Source of the DNA: Domibacillus mangrovi
GTDB lineage: Bacteria; Bacillota; Bacilli; Bacillales; Domibacillaceae
Length of the DNA stretch: 64,000 nucleotides
Direction of reading: 5' to 3'
Assembly (NCBI RefSeq): GCF_001906925.1
Contig: NZ_MRWQ01000005.1
Span: 124,001 to 188,000, forward strand
The notes under the pieces are model-generated. The model saw nothing but the letters and a program-made list of their open reading frames with translations. It searched no databases and was not told the DNA's origin. Of the stretch, positions 28,919-38,996 are shown piece after piece. Each line of letters opens with the position of its first letter. Position 1 is the first letter of the stretch. A program made the translations under genes and the position numbers.

Positions 28919-29800
28919 TTATTTTTTCACTTGGTTCATAACTTCTTCAGCAAAATTTTCTTGACGTTTCTCAAGACCTTCACCAACTTCATAGCGAGTG
29001 AATTCTGTTAATGTTGCGCCTTTAGATTCAAGGAATTGACGTACTTTTTGATCTGGATCTTTAACAAATCCTTGGTCCAAGATGCACACTTCTTCAAAGA
29101 ATTTCCCAAGGCGGCCTTCCACCATTTTAGCAACGATTTTTTCAGGCTTTCCTTCGTTAAGCGCTTGTTCCGTCAATACTTTACGCTCACGTGCTACCTC
29201 TTCTTCAGACACTTGATCGCGTGAAACATATTTCGGATTCAATGCTGCTGCATGCATTGCAACATCTTTCGCTGCTGCTGCGTCAGTTGTTCCTTCAAGG
29301 ACAGCAAGAACACCAATACGTCCGCCCATATGCAAGTATTCACCAAATGCAGCATTCTCGCCTTTTGTGCGGATTTCAAAGCGGCGAAGGGATAGTCTTT
29401 CACCGATTTTAGAAATGGCTTCGTTAACATACACATCAACCGTTTTGCCATTTTTCATTGTTTGCGCAAGCGCCTCTTCAACAGTAGCTGGCTTGTTGGC
29501 AAGAAGATGTTCTGCAATTTCCTTCACAAGAACTTGAAAGTTTTCGTTTTTCGCAACGAAATCTGTTTCAGCGTTCACTTCAAGAATAACCGCTGTGTCG
29601 CCTTCACTTGTAATATAAGTTGTTCCTTCAGCAGCGATTCGATCTGATTTCTTCGCCGCTTTTGCAATACCTTTTTCACGCAGGAAGTCAACTGCTTGAT
29701 CCATGTTACCTTCTGTTTCAACCAATGCTTTTTTGCAGTCCATCATACCTGCGCCTGTTTTTTCACGAAGCTCTTTTACCATTTGTGCAGTAATAGCCAT
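28919..29800 (-). CDS. tsf: Translation elongation factor Ts
   Basis: EF-Ts is the nucleotide exchange factor of EF-Tu. The 293-residue protein starts [20 protein letters not shown] and has [20 protein letters not shown] and the exchange motif [11 protein letters not shown] used the ATG at 29800 after AAGGAGG rather than 29842. It follows rpsB, separated by a terminator. Confidence 0.97.
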   Translation of the reverse strand: MAITAQMVKELREKTGAGMMDCKKALVETEGNMDQAVDFLREKGIAKAAKKSDRIAAEGTTYITSEGDTAVILEVNAETDFVAKNENFQVLVKEIAEHLLANKPATVEEALAQTMKNGKTVDVYVNEAISKIGERLSLRRFEIRTKGENAAFGEYLHMGGRIGVLAVLEGTTDAAAAKDVAMHAAALNPKYVSRDQVSEEEVARERKVLTEQALNEGKPEKIVAKMVEGRLGKFFEEVCILDQGFVKDPDQKVRQFLESKGATLTEFTRYEVGEGLEKRQENFAEEVMNQVKK

Positions 29801-29921
29801 TATAGTTCCTCCTTCAATCAATATGTAGAGTGTGACCCGCAATGTGAATCATGAAAGCGTTGCGACAGGACGCCGCACTTTTCGCTCTCGAATGAACCTT
29901 GTTTCTTGATTGTCTAGTTTC

Positions 29922-29961
29922 AAAAAAAGATGATAAGGGTATCCCTCTTATCACCTTTTTT
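29922..29961 (-). terminator. Terminator between rpsB and tsf
   Basis: A long stem (AAAAAAGGTGATAAG with CTTATCATCTTTTTTT, one G-U) with a nine-base loop ends in seven T, starting five bases after the rpsB stop. I see no convincing promoter in the 121 nt before tsf, so it probably allows partial readthrough. Confidence 0.88.
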
Positions 29962-29966
29962 GTTCA

Positions 29967-30719
29967 TTACTCAGCTGCAGCTTCTGCTGTTTCAACTTGT
30001 TGTACTTCTTCTACAGCAACAACTTCTGCGATTTCTTCCCCTTGCTTCGCTTCAAGAACAGCGTCAGCCATTTTACCAGTCAAAAGTTTTACGGCGCGGA
30101 TTGCATCATCATTTGCAGGGATGACATAATCGATTTCATCTGGATCGCAGTTTGTATCAACAATCCCCACGATTGGAATATGCAATTTACGTGCTTCTGC
30201 AACTGCAATACGCTCTTTACGCGGATCGATGATGAAAAGGGCATCTGGGAGACCTTTCATATCGCGAATACCGCCAAGGAATTTTTGAAGGCGTTCATGT
30301 TCTTTTTTAAGTTTAACAACTTCTTTTTTCGGAAGTACGTCAAATGTACCATCTTCTTGCATTTTTTCGATGTTTTTTAAACGTTGAACACGTTTTTGGA
30401 TTGTAGAGAAGTTTGTAAGTGTACCGCCCAACCAGCGTTGGTTTACATAGTACATACCTGAACGTTCTGCTTCTTCTTTCACAGAATCTTGTGCTTGTTT
30501 TTTCGTCCCAACAAACAATACTTTACCACCGTCGCCGGCAACTTCTCTTACAAATTTATACGCTTCTTCCACTTTACGAACTGTTTTTTGAAGATCAATG
30601 ATATAGATCCCGTTACGTTCCTGGAAGATGTATTTTTTCATTTTAGGGTTCCAGCGGCGAGTTTGATGGCCAAAGTGAACACCAGCTTCAAGCAATTGTT
30701 TCATAGAGATTACTGACAT
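29967..30719 (-). CDS. rpsB: 30S ribosomal protein S2
   Basis: The 250-residue protein has [48 protein letters not shown] and [20 protein letters not shown], all diagnostic of S2. The acidic Ala/Glu-rich C-terminus is common in Bacilli. A near-consensus Shine-Dalgarno precedes it. It has its own promoter and a structured leader after swrB. Confidence 0.98.
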   Translation of the reverse strand: MSVISMKQLLEAGVHFGHQTRRWNPKMKKYIFQERNGIYIIDLQKTVRKVEEAYKFVREVAGDGGKVLFVGTKKQAQDSVKEEAERSGMYYVNQRWLGGTLTNFSTIQKRVQRLKNIEKMQEDGTFDVLPKKEVVKLKKEHERLQKFLGGIRDMKGLPDALFIIDPRKERIAVAEARKLHIPIVGIVDTNCDPDEIDYVIPANDDAIRAVKLLTGKMADAVLEAKQGEEIAEVVAVEEVQQVETAEAAAE

Positions 30720-30763
30720 GTTTGTTTCCTCCTGTTTGGTTAGATTTCCTCCGCCTTTATCCT

Positions 30764-30805
30764 ATTCAGACAAATTCCGTCACGGACGGCACCGTCTGCC
30801 TGAAT
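30764..30805 (-). promoter_or_regulatory. Hairpin in the rpsB leader
   Basis: ATTCAG and CTGAAT arms enclose further GC-rich pairing around GGTGCCGTCCGTGACGG, between the rpsB promoter and the ribosome binding site. Leaders of rpsB are autoregulatory in many bacteria; this is a candidate S2-binding element. Confidence 0.45.
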
Positions 30806-30835
30806 CAAAAGACGTGTGTATTAACACCGTTAGTT

Positions 30836-30864
30836 ACTATACCATAACACTTCGCGCCCCGCAA
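30836..30864 (-). promoter_or_regulatory. Sigma-A promoter for rpsB
   Basis: TTGCGG (30859-30864), a 17-base spacer and TATAGT (30836-30841) with an extended TG. It begins right after the swrB stop; the -35 is also part of a short CCGCAA/TTGCGG hairpin. Confidence 0.75.
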
Positions 30865-30869
30865 CCATT

Positions 30870-31346
30870 TTATTGCGGCCGATAAAATTTTAAGCCGATC
30901 TGAACTTCTGTAACGCCTATTTTTAATTCGCGTGCAATCTCTTCTTCAGAGAATCCTTGTTTTTTCAATTCCATCATCCGTTCTGACGCAGATTGTTCTT
31001 TTACCGGCTTTTTTGGCTCTTTTTTCACGCTTGAATATGCTTTAGCCACGGATGCCCGTGGGATGATCGGTGGAAGCACAAGCAGATCATCCTGTGGCGC
31101 TTCATTCAGGATTGGTACCGGCTTTTTGCGCTCCGCTTCTTTTTTTGACAACTGTTTGATCAACTGCTCATTTTCTTCTTTTAATTCCATTAAAAATGCT
31201 GACATCATCTCTTCTGTTTCCGCAGCCGTTTGTATCATTTTCTTTTCTGTCTGCTTCATATTATTTTGCCGTTGAAATAATAAGATAAGTGCAAACAAAC
31301 TGACCCCATGCATTAGAAAGGATGTCGTGATTAAAATTGTTATCAT
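30870..31346 (-). CDS. swrB: Swarming motility protein SwrB
   Basis: SwrB (YlxL) promotes assembly of the flagellar basal body and export-gate activation in B. subtilis. The 158-residue protein has one N-terminal membrane segment (ITILITTSFLMHGVSLFALI) and a charged coiled-coil stretch (NMKQTEKKMIQTAAETEEMM). The C-terminal helix-turn-helix-like segment is FSEEEIARELKIGVTEVQIG. I chose the ATG at 31346, five bases after AAGGAG, over a TTG at 31373 without a ribosome site. It is co-transcribed with sigD. Confidence 0.85.
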   Translation of the reverse strand: MITILITTSFLMHGVSLFALILLFQRQNNMKQTEKKMIQTAAETEEMMSAFLMELKEENEQLIKQLSKKEAERKKPVPILNEAPQDDLLVLPPIIPRASVAKAYSSVKKEPKKPVKEQSASERMMELKKQGFSEEEIARELKIGVTEVQIGLKFYRPQ

Positions 31347-31382
31347 ACGCGCTCCTTGACCAATTTCATCCAAATTGAATGA

Positions 31383-32147
31383 TTACTTTTTCTTCACAAG
31401 CTGCTGTTTTAATTTAAATAATGCTTTTGAATGAATTTGTGAAATGCGAGACGTCGACAATTCGAGAATCTCACCAATTTCTGTCAGTGTTAACTCTTCT
31501 TTATAAAAAAGGGCAATGACGAGTTGCTCTTTATCTGTCAGCTTTTCAATTTGAACAGCTAACTCATTCATTTGTTCTTGCTTTACGAGCTCTTCCTCTG
31601 GTGAGATTTTCCGGTCATCTTTCAATGCAACCCCCGGTCCATCCGGCTGATCTAGTTCATTCACCTGCTCGTCTATCGATAAAATGTGTGAAAAAAAGTG
31701 TTCAGCGATCGTATCTTGTACTTCACCCGTTGTTACACCAAGTTCTTCTGCTACTTCTTCTGCTGTCACTGCCCGCAAATAGCGTTGTTCAAGCATAGAT
31801 GTGGCTGCTTCAATTTTTTTCGATTTTTCCCGGGCAGACCTAGGAAGCCAGTCCTCTTTCCGCAAACCGTCTAAAATCGCACCCCGTATTCGAAACGATG
31901 CATATGTATCAAACTTCAAATCACGTGAGGGCTCAAATTTTAAAAGTGCATCATATAAACCCGATAAACCAAAACTTGTCACTTCTTCTCTACTCACTGC
32001 TTTTGGAAGTGTTGAAGCAATTCTCCTGCTATGAAATGTTACAAGAGGTAAATAACGGGCCACGAGCGCATCTCCATCATCTGGATGTTTATCTCTTTTC
32101 CACCTTTCCCACAAATCTTGCTCTTCGTACGGCGTTAATTTCGTCAT
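31383..32147 (-). CDS. sigD: RNA polymerase sigma factor SigD (FliA type)
   Basis: SigD drives late flagellar, chemotaxis and autolysin genes. The 254 residues contain region 2 (LVARYLPLVTFHSRRIAS, LKFDTYASFRIRGAILDGLR), region 3 and region 4 (LTLTEIGEILELSTSRISQIHSKAL). It starts at ATG 32147 after GGGGGG. Unlike the B. subtilis arrangement, a strong terminator and a separate promoter lie between cheD and sigD. Confidence 0.96.
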   Translation of the reverse strand: MTKLTPYEEQDLWERWKRDKHPDDGDALVARYLPLVTFHSRRIASTLPKAVSREEVTSFGLSGLYDALLKFEPSRDLKFDTYASFRIRGAILDGLRKEDWLPRSAREKSKKIEAATSMLEQRYLRAVTAEEVAEELGVTTGEVQDTIAEHFFSHILSIDEQVNELDQPDGPGVALKDDRKISPEEELVKQEQMNELAVQIEKLTDKEQLVIALFYKEELTLTEIGEILELSTSRISQIHSKALFKLKQQLVKKK

Positions 32148-32203
32148 TTCATCCCCCCATCAACGGACATCATCCGGTACGAATTATTTCTTTCATTAAT
32201 AAT

Positions 32204-32232
32204 AGTTTAAAGAAAAGTCATGTATTTGCCAA
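32204..32232 (-). promoter_or_regulatory. Sigma-A-like promoter for sigD-swrB
   Basis: TTGGCA (32227-32232), a 17-base spacer and TAAACT (32204-32209) lie just downstream of the cheD terminator and about 57 nt before the sigD start. Confidence 0.65.
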
Positions 32233-32241
32233 CATTATGCA

Positions 32242-32273
32242 CAAAAAAGCAGCGGTCTTATGTCCGCTGCTTT
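32242..32273 (-). terminator. Strong terminator after cheD
   Basis: Stem AAAGCAGCGG / CCGCTGCTTT with an eight-base loop, running into six T on the minus strand, starts three bases after the cheD stop. It marks the end of the fla/che transcript. Confidence 0.93.
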
Positions 32274-32275
32274 GC

Positions 32276-32773
32276 CTACAACTGCTGTTCGCCTTTATTG
32301 ACCGACCGAATATGTAGAATAGATGTTAATGGATCAAATTCAATCGTTCGTCCGCTGTTTCCACCAACATCCTCGGCAAGAATCGGAATACGGGCGATTT
32401 TCAACTGTTGTTTGACTGCCTCAACATTCCGTGGGCCGATCTTCATCAAATCAGAACCGGACTTATACTGAAACATTTGCGCACCGCCTGCGATCTTTGC
32501 TTTTAAGCGAAATGAGCGTGCACCGCTTTGTGTTAACTCTTTTATGATCGCCGGCACACCCGTATCCGCAAACTTCGCCTCGTTTTTCGCACCTGATTTC
32601 GCAAGGCTGGAGTCCGGTAGCATGACATGAACCATTCCTGCAATTCGAGCTATTTCATCATATATAACAACTCCGACACAAGAACCAAGCCCCGACGTAC
32701 GTATCGTTTCTGGCGCTTGAACGACATTCATATCGGCAATTCCTACTTTGACAACATCACGCACGTTATTCAC
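32276..32773 (-). CDS. cheD: Chemoreceptor glutamine deamidase CheD
   Basis: CheD deamidates receptor glutamines and stimulates CheC. The 165 residues have the Cys-His pair of the fold: Cys32 in [12 protein letters not shown] and His49 in [12 protein letters not shown]. The phosphatase-family segment GGAQMF and [11 protein letters not shown] follow. It overlaps cheC by eight bases. Confidence 0.95.
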   Translation of the reverse strand: MNNVRDVVKVGIADMNVVQAPETIRTSGLGSCVGVVIYDEIARIAGMVHVMLPDSSLAKSGAKNEAKFADTGVPAIIKELTQSGARSFRLKAKIAGGAQMFQYKSGSDLMKIGPRNVEAVKQQLKIARIPILAEDVGGNSGRTIEFDPLTSILHIRSVNKGEQQL

Positions 32774-33410
32774 TGTATCCAGCTCCGAGTGCCTCGAATA
32801 TAGTCGGAAATGATTCGGGAGATAACAGTAAAAAGAAATGTCCTTTCACGGTTTCCACATTGTCATCTTCAAGCTCGGTTAATACGGTGTCGATCACAAT
32901 GGCATAGTCGCTGTATTGTGAAATTTCAAGCAGACCGTAACTAATGATCGCACCGAACATATCGATGGCAAGTTCCGGTACCGACGGCTGCAGTTTTAAG
33001 TGCGTAAAATCGCTCAGCGCAGATAAATAAGATCCGGATAATATATTCCCCATTTCCTGCATGGCTGAAAAACCAATATGCTGTGCTTCGCGATTTTGAA
33101 ATGTAAATAGATGATCTGACATTAACTTACGAATAAAGCGGTCTGCTTCTGCGACTGTGAGTATAAAAAACATGTTCCCACCCGCTTCTCCTTCAATTCG
33201 AAGGCTGACACTGACCACTTCTTTTTCAGATCCGCCGGTTAATTCCATCATTTCTGAAAAAGGCATAATGCGTACACTCGGTACTTTCATATCAATTCTT
33301 CTATTTAAGAGAATAGACAGCGACGTTGCTGCATGACCTGCTCCTATATTGCCAACTTCCTTTAAAATATCGAGATGGATGGGCTGAATATTATCAATGT
33401 AGTTCATCAC
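32766..33410 (-). CDS. cheC: CheY-P phosphatase CheC
   Basis: CheC removes phosphate from CheY-P in adaptation. The 214-residue protein has two phosphatase motifs of the CheC/CheX/FliY type: [19 protein letters not shown] near residue 14, and [18 protein letters not shown] near residue 110. It lies between cheW and cheD, its known partner. Confidence 0.95.
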   Translation of the reverse strand: MMNYIDNIQPIHLDILKEVGNIGAGHAATSLSILLNRRIDMKVPSVRIMPFSEMMELTGGSEKEVVSVSLRIEGEAGGNMFFILTVAEADRFIRKLMSDHLFTFQNREAQHIGFSAMQEMGNILSGSYLSALSDFTHLKLQPSVPELAIDMFGAIISYGLLEISQYSDYAIVIDTVLTELEDDNVETVKGHFFLLLSPESFPTIFEALGAGYSE

Positions 33411-33419
33411 GAACCGCCT

Positions 33420-33857
33420 TTATTTAAAGATCTTTTCAAGACTAAGCATAATGAGCAGCCTTTTTCCCAATTTAGCAACTCCTGTAATATATTCATCACC
33501 CATGGACCCTACAACTTCGGGTTGTGGCTCAATCGCATCAAGAGGGATGTCAAGTACGTCATTTGCTCCATCCACAATAAGACCGACTTCTGTATCGTCG
33601 AGCGCCGCAATAATAATGCGCGTTGTGTCATCGTATTTTTCGTCTGTCAAGCCGAATCGGCTGCGTAAATCGATAATGGGTGTCACAACGCCACGCAAAT
33701 TGATCACGCCTTTTACAAATGGCACAGTGCCGGGCACACGCGTAATGTGCATTAATTTTTCGATGGAGTAGACTTGATGAACAGGCAAAGCATACTCTTT
33801 ATCTACTAATTGAAAAGCAATGACTTTCACAGCGCTTGGAGCACTTGTCTCACTCAT
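33420..33857 (-). CDS. cheW: Chemotaxis coupling protein CheW
   Basis: CheW links receptors to CheA. The 145-residue beta-barrel protein has AFQLVDKEYALPVHQVYSI, VPFVKGVINLRGVVTPIIDL and IVDGANDVLDIP. The length is typical. It is 15 nt after cheA. Confidence 0.96.
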   Translation of the reverse strand: MSETSAPSAVKVIAFQLVDKEYALPVHQVYSIEKLMHITRVPGTVPFVKGVINLRGVVTPIIDLRSRFGLTDEKYDDTTRIIIAALDDTEVGLIVDGANDVLDIPLDAIEPQPEVVGSMGDEYITGVAKLGKRLLIMLSLEKIFK

Positions 33858-33872
33858 AGCCCTACCTCCTTC

Positions 33873-35900
33873 TTATTTAATAAGCGCATTACAGTCTACA
33901 ATAAGCGCCACTTGTCCGTCACCTAATATCGTTGCTCCTGAAATAGCAAATACATTCGTTAAATAGTTACCGAGTGATTTCAAGACGACTTCTTTCTGAC
34001 CGATAAAGGAATCAACGACGAGACCGGCCATTTTTTCACCCTTTCTAACAATAACGATCGAATAGAAACGATCATTATCATCTTGACGTGGAACAGAGAA
34101 AATATTTTCAAGGAATAGAAGTGGAACGACTTTGCCGCGAAAATCAATGACTTGCTGGTTGTGGGCATTCAACACCTCGTCCTTCTTGACAATCGCCGTT
34201 TCAATAATAGAGGAAAGCGGGATCGCATATTTTTCTTTCTCCACTTCTACAAGCATGACGGAAATGATCGATAGTGTTAACGGCAATTGAATGGAGAAAA
34301 TTGACCCTGACCCTTCAACCGAATCAATTGTAATCGAGCCACCGAGTGATTCAATCGTTGTTTTGACAACATCAAGACCGACACCGCGCCCCGATAAATC
34401 AGAGACACTATCCGCTGTTGAAAAGCCAGATGCTAGTATAAGTTCATAAATTTGGCGGTCACTCAGTGTAAGCACCTGTTCCTCTGTGACAATTCCTTTA
34501 TCCAATGCTTTTCTTAATACTTTATCTTTATTAATACCTGCTCCATCATCTTCAATTTCGATAAAGACATGATTTCCGCTATGGTATGCTTTTAGTTTTA
34601 CTGTGCCTTCAGCTGATTTTCCTTTTGCAACACGGTCTGCTGGCATTTCAATACCATGATCCATCGCGTTGCGGATTAAATGAACGAGCGGATCGCCAAT
34701 TTCATCAATTACCGTCCGGTCAAGCTCGGTTTCTGCACCGATAATTTCGAGGTTTACTTGCTTGTTTAAATCCCTCGTCAACTGGCGGACCATTTTTGGA
34801 AAGCGGTTAAAGACTGTTTCGACTGGTACCATACGCATATTCAAAATAATCGTTTGCAAATCACCTGAAATGCGTGACATATGCTCAACTGTTTCATTTA
34901 ATTCGGAATGGTTCAGTTCGCTTGAGATCGACTCAAGACGGCCGCGATCAATGACAAGCTCTTCAAATAAATTCATTAAAATGTCAAGACGCTCAATGTT
35001 AACACGAATTGTCTTATTCGTTACAGCATGCTTTGTCTCTTTAACGTCGTCCATTTTCTTTACCGTTGGTTTTGTTTCTTGTTTCACGTCCATTTGTTTC
35101 TGCTCTTGCGCAGGAGCAGCTTCTTCCTGATGTGGCCCATTCATACTCAAATTTGCGACTTCTATGACGGTCACTTGATCAACTTCCGATACTTTTTTTA
35201 CTTTGTCTTCAATATCTTCTGCCGGTTCTTGCGTAATAAGCGTAACCGTGAAGTATTCATCAAATTTTTCTTCTTCCAATTTTTCAGTAGGAGGAACTGA
35301 TTTAATCACCTCACCACATTTTTCAAGCACTTCAAATATCATGAACACGCGAGCTGCTTTTAACACGCAATCAGCACGTAAAAAGATTGCGACTTCATAA
35401 CATGTAAAGCCCTGTTCTTTAGACTGTTCGATGACAGTACGCTCAAATTCATCGTATTGAAGATCTGATTTTAGTGATACAGAAGGCTCTTCTCTTGTTA
35501 CTACAGGTGGCAAAAGCGTTTCACCCTGTTCAATTTCCAGCAGTTTCGTAACGATTTCAGTTACATCCCGCTTCCCATCACCGCCAGAAGAAATATCGTT
35601 TACCATCGCTTCAAGATCATCAACAGAAGAAAAGACAATATCCATAATTTCTAGTGTAACAGCAATTTTATGATTGCGAATCGCATCGAGTACATTTTCC
35701 ATTTTATGTGTCAAATCAGCGAGATCTTCATACCCCATTGTAGCTGACATTCCTTTTAATGTATGGGCAGATCGAAAGACTTCATTGACAATCCCAATAT
35801 TCCCAGGATCTTTTTCTAGCCCTAATAAATGCTCATTCATTGCTTGTAAATGTTCTTTACTTTCTTCAATGAAAATTTCCAAATACTGATTCGTATCCAC
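33873..35900 (-). CDS. cheA: Chemotaxis histidine kinase CheA
   Basis: CheA autophosphorylates and passes phosphate to CheY and CheB. The 675-residue protein contains the P1 histidine His46 in RSAHTLKGMSATM, a P2 domain and the P3 dimerisation helices (NIERLDILMNLFEELVIDRGRLE). The P4 kinase has HLIRNAMDHGIE (N box), DDGAGIN and GRGVGLDVVK, and a CheW-like P5 is at the C-terminus. The start is GTG at 35900 after AGGTG. Confidence 0.97.
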   Translation of the reverse strand: MDTNQYLEIFIEESKEHLQAMNEHLLGLEKDPGNIGIVNEVFRSAHTLKGMSATMGYEDLADLTHKMENVLDAIRNHKIAVTLEIMDIVFSSVDDLEAMVNDISSGGDGKRDVTEIVTKLLEIEQGETLLPPVVTREEPSVSLKSDLQYDEFERTVIEQSKEQGFTCYEVAIFLRADCVLKAARVFMIFEVLEKCGEVIKSVPPTEKLEEEKFDEYFTVTLITQEPAEDIEDKVKKVSEVDQVTVIEVANLSMNGPHQEEAAPAQEQKQMDVKQETKPTVKKMDDVKETKHAVTNKTIRVNIERLDILMNLFEELVIDRGRLESISSELNHSELNETVEHMSRISGDLQTIILNMRMVPVETVFNRFPKMVRQLTRDLNKQVNLEIIGAETELDRTVIDEIGDPLVHLIRNAMDHGIEMPADRVAKGKSAEGTVKLKAYHSGNHVFIEIEDDGAGINKDKVLRKALDKGIVTEEQVLTLSDRQIYELILASGFSTADSVSDLSGRGVGLDVVKTTIESLGGSITIDSVEGSGSIFSIQLPLTLSIISVMLVEVEKEKYAIPLSSIIETAIVKKDEVLNAHNQQVIDFRGKVVPLLFLENIFSVPRQDDNDRFYSIVIVRKGEKMAGLVVDSFIGQKEVVLKSLGNYLTNVFAISGATILGDGQVALIVDCNALIK

Positions 35901-35906
35901 TCGTCT

Positions 35907-36998
35907 TCACCTCTTATCATTTAGGTACTTAACAATCGTTGCGGCAATTTCATTGACTGGCACTATTTCATCAACAAGATGTGTGGCGACCGCCGCTTTT
36001 GGCATGCCATACACGACGCACGTTTCTTTCGATTCTGCAATGGCTTTGACCACGCCTGTTTCTTTTAATTTAATTAAGCCGTCTGCACCATCTGTACCCA
36101 TACCTGTCATGATCACTGCGATTTTTTCAACACGATGGATTGCTGCTGCAGAGCGAAACGTCACATTAGCAGCTGGACGGTGTCCACCTTCTGGATTTGT
36201 TTGATCAAGTGTTGCAACAATAGATGAACCGACTTTTCTAAGCTTTAAATGATGGCCGCCTGGTGCAATATAAGCCGTTCCTTTTCGTAAAATTTCTCCG
36301 TCTTCCGCTTCTTTGACGTGTATGTCCGACAACGAATCAAGTCGATCAGCAAGGGACTTTGTAAAACCTGGCGGCATATGCTGTACAATCACAATGGGAG
36401 CCAAAAGCGCAGCGGGAAGTTTCGTTATAACATGATGCAATGCACGAGGACCACCTGTTGATGTAGCAATGAGCACAAGTTTATTCCCTTTTTTATTTTG
36501 AGAAGGAAGGACCATACGATCTCTCGAATCCGGATTGGTCTGAACAAACGATTCGATGACGGCCGATTTTGCTGCTATTTCAGGCTTCATGCTAATATTT
36601 GCTTTTGCTGCAGCAAGCACTTTTTCAATTAATATATCTTTAATTTTGTGAAGGTCTAGCGATATCGTCCCCGATGGTTTAGCAATAAAATCGACAGCAC
36701 CCATTTCCATTGCTTTTAATGTCGTATCCGTTCCTTCTTTTGTTAAACTCGAAAGCATGACAACAGGACACGGCTGTTTGTCCATAATCAATTTCAAAGC
36801 TTCCAGTCCACCCATTTCCGGCATCTCGATATCAAGCGTAATGACATCCGGTTTTAACTCTAGTGCTTTTTTGACGGCATCGTACCCATTTCGTGCAGAC
36901 GCAATCACTTCGATGTCAGGATGCTCAGATAAACATTCAGAAATCAGCTTTCTCATAAATGCAGAGTCGTCTGCAACAAGAACTTTTTTTGATTTCAT
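35907..36998 (-). CDS. cheB: Chemotaxis methylesterase/response regulator CheB
   Basis: CheB demethylates receptors when phosphorylated by CheA. The 363 residues have an N-terminal receiver domain with Asp56 in VITLDIEMPEMGG. The C-terminal methylesterase has Ser in IATSTGGPRAL, His in VQHMPPGFTKSLA and Asp in MTGMGTDGADGL. It overlaps flhG by four bases (ATGA). Confidence 0.96.
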   Translation of the reverse strand: MKSKKVLVADDSAFMRKLISECLSEHPDIEVIASARNGYDAVKKALELKPDVITLDIEMPEMGGLEALKLIMDKQPCPVVMLSSLTKEGTDTTLKAMEMGAVDFIAKPSGTISLDLHKIKDILIEKVLAAAKANISMKPEIAAKSAVIESFVQTNPDSRDRMVLPSQNKKGNKLVLIATSTGGPRALHHVITKLPAALLAPIVIVQHMPPGFTKSLADRLDSLSDIHVKEAEDGEILRKGTAYIAPGGHHLKLRKVGSSIVATLDQTNPEGGHRPAANVTFRSAAAIHRVEKIAVIMTGMGTDGADGLIKLKETGVVKAIAESKETCVVYGMPKAAVATHLVDEIVPVNEIAATIVKYLNDKR

Positions 36999-37885
36999 CG
37001 GCTGTCCCTTCTTTCTGTAAAAAAGCGCCGCAATTTATCGACGAAACCTGTCGGTTGATTTTCTTCATTCACAGGCAAACCTGCATACTTCTTTACAATG
37101 TTATCAAATGCTGTTGAAACACGCGCTTCCGGATATAGAATCATAAACGGCTGTCCGGCTGTGACTGATTTCCGAATAACATTGTCTTCCGGAAGTGAAC
37201 CAAGAATGGTCGGGCTGACATGCATAAATGTCTCCATCGTATGCTTAAGGCGCCCCGCTGTTTTCCATCCTTCTTCTGCAGATTCAGCCCGATTGCATAT
37301 TAAATAAAAAATTTTTTCCTGATCACGTAAATAAATAAATTTCATCATAGAATATGCATCTGTTATCGCTGTTGGTTCTGGTATTGTGACCATTAACACT
37401 TCTTCTGCGGCATGCAAAATATTTAAACTTTCTTTTGATGCACCCGCGCCCATATCAAACAATAAGTAATCATAGTCTTCAATAAGTTCTTCAAGAGCAT
37501 GAATCCACTTTTCCATATAAGATTCATCCCACTCAAATAGTTGAGCGGCTGCTGAACCACCATGAATGAAAAAAATCCCTTCAGGTCCAGGCTTGATCAT
37601 ACTCGCAAGCGGTTCCCCTTTTATAAAAAAATCTGCAATAGAATGTCCAGGATCTTTGCCTATCAAATGATATATATTACCCATACCGATATCCATATCA
37701 AACAACAACACTTTTTTACCTAGTTTAGCGAGTCCTACAGCAAGGTTCACTGAAATATTGGTTTTTCCAACACCACCTTTCCCACTAACAATAGCGACTG
37801 TTTTTGCACGGCTTCTTTTCATTCTATTGATTTCAGCCGCTTTTTGCCTAATTTTTTTTCTGAGTTCTTCCGCTTGATCATTCAT
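36995..37885 (-). CDS. flhG: Flagellar number regulator FlhG (MinD-like ATPase)
   Basis: FlhG (YlxH) is a MinD-type ATPase that controls flagellar placement and number and acts with FlhF and FliY/FliM. The 296-residue protein has the deviant Walker A SGKGGVGKTNISVNLA, then DMDIGMGN and YLLFDMGAGASKES. I chose the ATG at 37885, after GAGGG, overlapping the flhF stop; an ATG ten codons upstream lies deep in flhF. Confidence 0.94.
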   Translation of the reverse strand: MNDQAEELRKKIRQKAAEINRMKRSRAKTVAIVSGKGGVGKTNISVNLAVGLAKLGKKVLLFDMDIGMGNIYHLIGKDPGHSIADFFIKGEPLASMIKPGPEGIFFIHGGSAAAQLFEWDESYMEKWIHALEELIEDYDYLLFDMGAGASKESLNILHAAEEVLMVTIPEPTAITDAYSMMKFIYLRDQEKIFYLICNRAESAEEGWKTAGRLKHTMETFMHVSPTILGSLPEDNVIRKSVTAGQPFMILYPEARVSTAFDNIVKKYAGLPVNEENQPTGFVDKLRRFFTERRDSR

Positions 37886-38996
37886 CACGTGCACCCTCGA
37901 ATAATGATTGAACAATGTCTATAGTCATTGTTTTTTTAATATCATCTGGTACATTTTGACCATTAGCGATAAATATTGTACCTACTTTGTAAGTATACAT
38001 TAAATTCACAATTGTGCCCTTAGTTTTTGTTTCATCTACCTTCGTAAAAATAAAACCATCTATTTGAACCGTTGTGAAATTATGAATGACTTCTTCTAAA
38101 TCTTCCTGTTTTGATGCTGCACTTAAAACAAGATAAGAACGAGACTCTCCATTTTTCTTCAACATCATGCTCTGTAAATCGTCTACATATTTTTTCTCAC
38201 GATAATTGCGACCGGCTGTATCAATAAATAAGACATCATATTTTACAAGTGAATGAAACGCTTCTTCCATATCACTTCTTGAATAAGCTACTTTAAATGG
38301 GACATTTAGAAGACTTGCATATGTTTTCAGCTGCTCAATAGCCCCAATCCGGTATGTGTCCGTTGTAACAAATGCCACCTTTTTTTCTTCATCAAGCACT
38401 TTTTGCGATGCAAGTTTTGCAATTGTCGTCGTTTTTCCGACACCTGTCGGGCCTAGTAAATATATGTATTTTGCCATTTCTTCGTTTACTGTAAGGCAAG
38501 GTGACAAACACTCCGTAAGAAATTCTATCGTCCACCTGCGTACGTTTACAATCGTTGCCTCACTTCGTTCTTCTTTCCATTTTATCAAAAGATATTCCGC
38601 TGTCATTTGGTACAACTCATCAGATAACCCTTGCGTTTTTAATTGCTCAAGTATCGGCCGCAATGCATCCGGATATAAAAAATCAGCCTGCTTTGATTCT
38701 TTTAACTGTCGAATCATTTGCTTCATTTCCAGCATTTCTTTTTTAAATTCAGTAGGCAGCGGTGGCGGCTGTTGAATGAATGCCGAAGCAGGCTTTGCAT
38801 CTAGTTTTTTTTCTACGGTTTCTATATAAGGATCTATTGCTGCAACCACTTCAATATTTTTCTTTTTAAACAATCCAAAAACGCCACCTATATATACTGT
38901 TTTCGATTGTAAAATAACCGCTTGTGGGCCAAGTTCAGCACGCACCTTTTTCATGACTGCTGGCATAGATGGCGCCCTGTATTTTTTTATTTTCAT
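37878..38996 (-). CDS. flhF: Flagellar SRP-like GTPase FlhF
   Basis: FlhF positions basal bodies. The 372-residue protein has a basic N-terminal B domain (MKIKKYRAPSMPAVMKKVRA), a linker, and an SRP-type NG GTPase with [43 protein letters not shown] and TKVDETKTKG. It overlaps the flhA stop by four bases. Confidence 0.96.
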   Translation of the reverse strand: MKIKKYRAPSMPAVMKKVRAELGPQAVILQSKTVYIGGVFGLFKKKNIEVVAAIDPYIETVEKKLDAKPASAFIQQPPPLPTEFKKEMLEMKQMIRQLKESKQADFLYPDALRPILEQLKTQGLSDELYQMTAEYLLIKWKEERSEATIVNVRRWTIEFLTECLSPCLTVNEEMAKYIYLLGPTGVGKTTTIAKLASQKVLDEEKKVAFVTTDTYRIGAIEQLKTYASLLNVPFKVAYSRSDMEEAFHSLVKYDVLFIDTAGRNYREKKYVDDLQSMMLKKNGESRSYLVLSAASKQEDLEEVIHNFTTVQIDGFIFTKVDETKTKGTIVNLMYTYKVGTIFIANGQNVPDDIKKTMTIDIVQSLFEGARDE

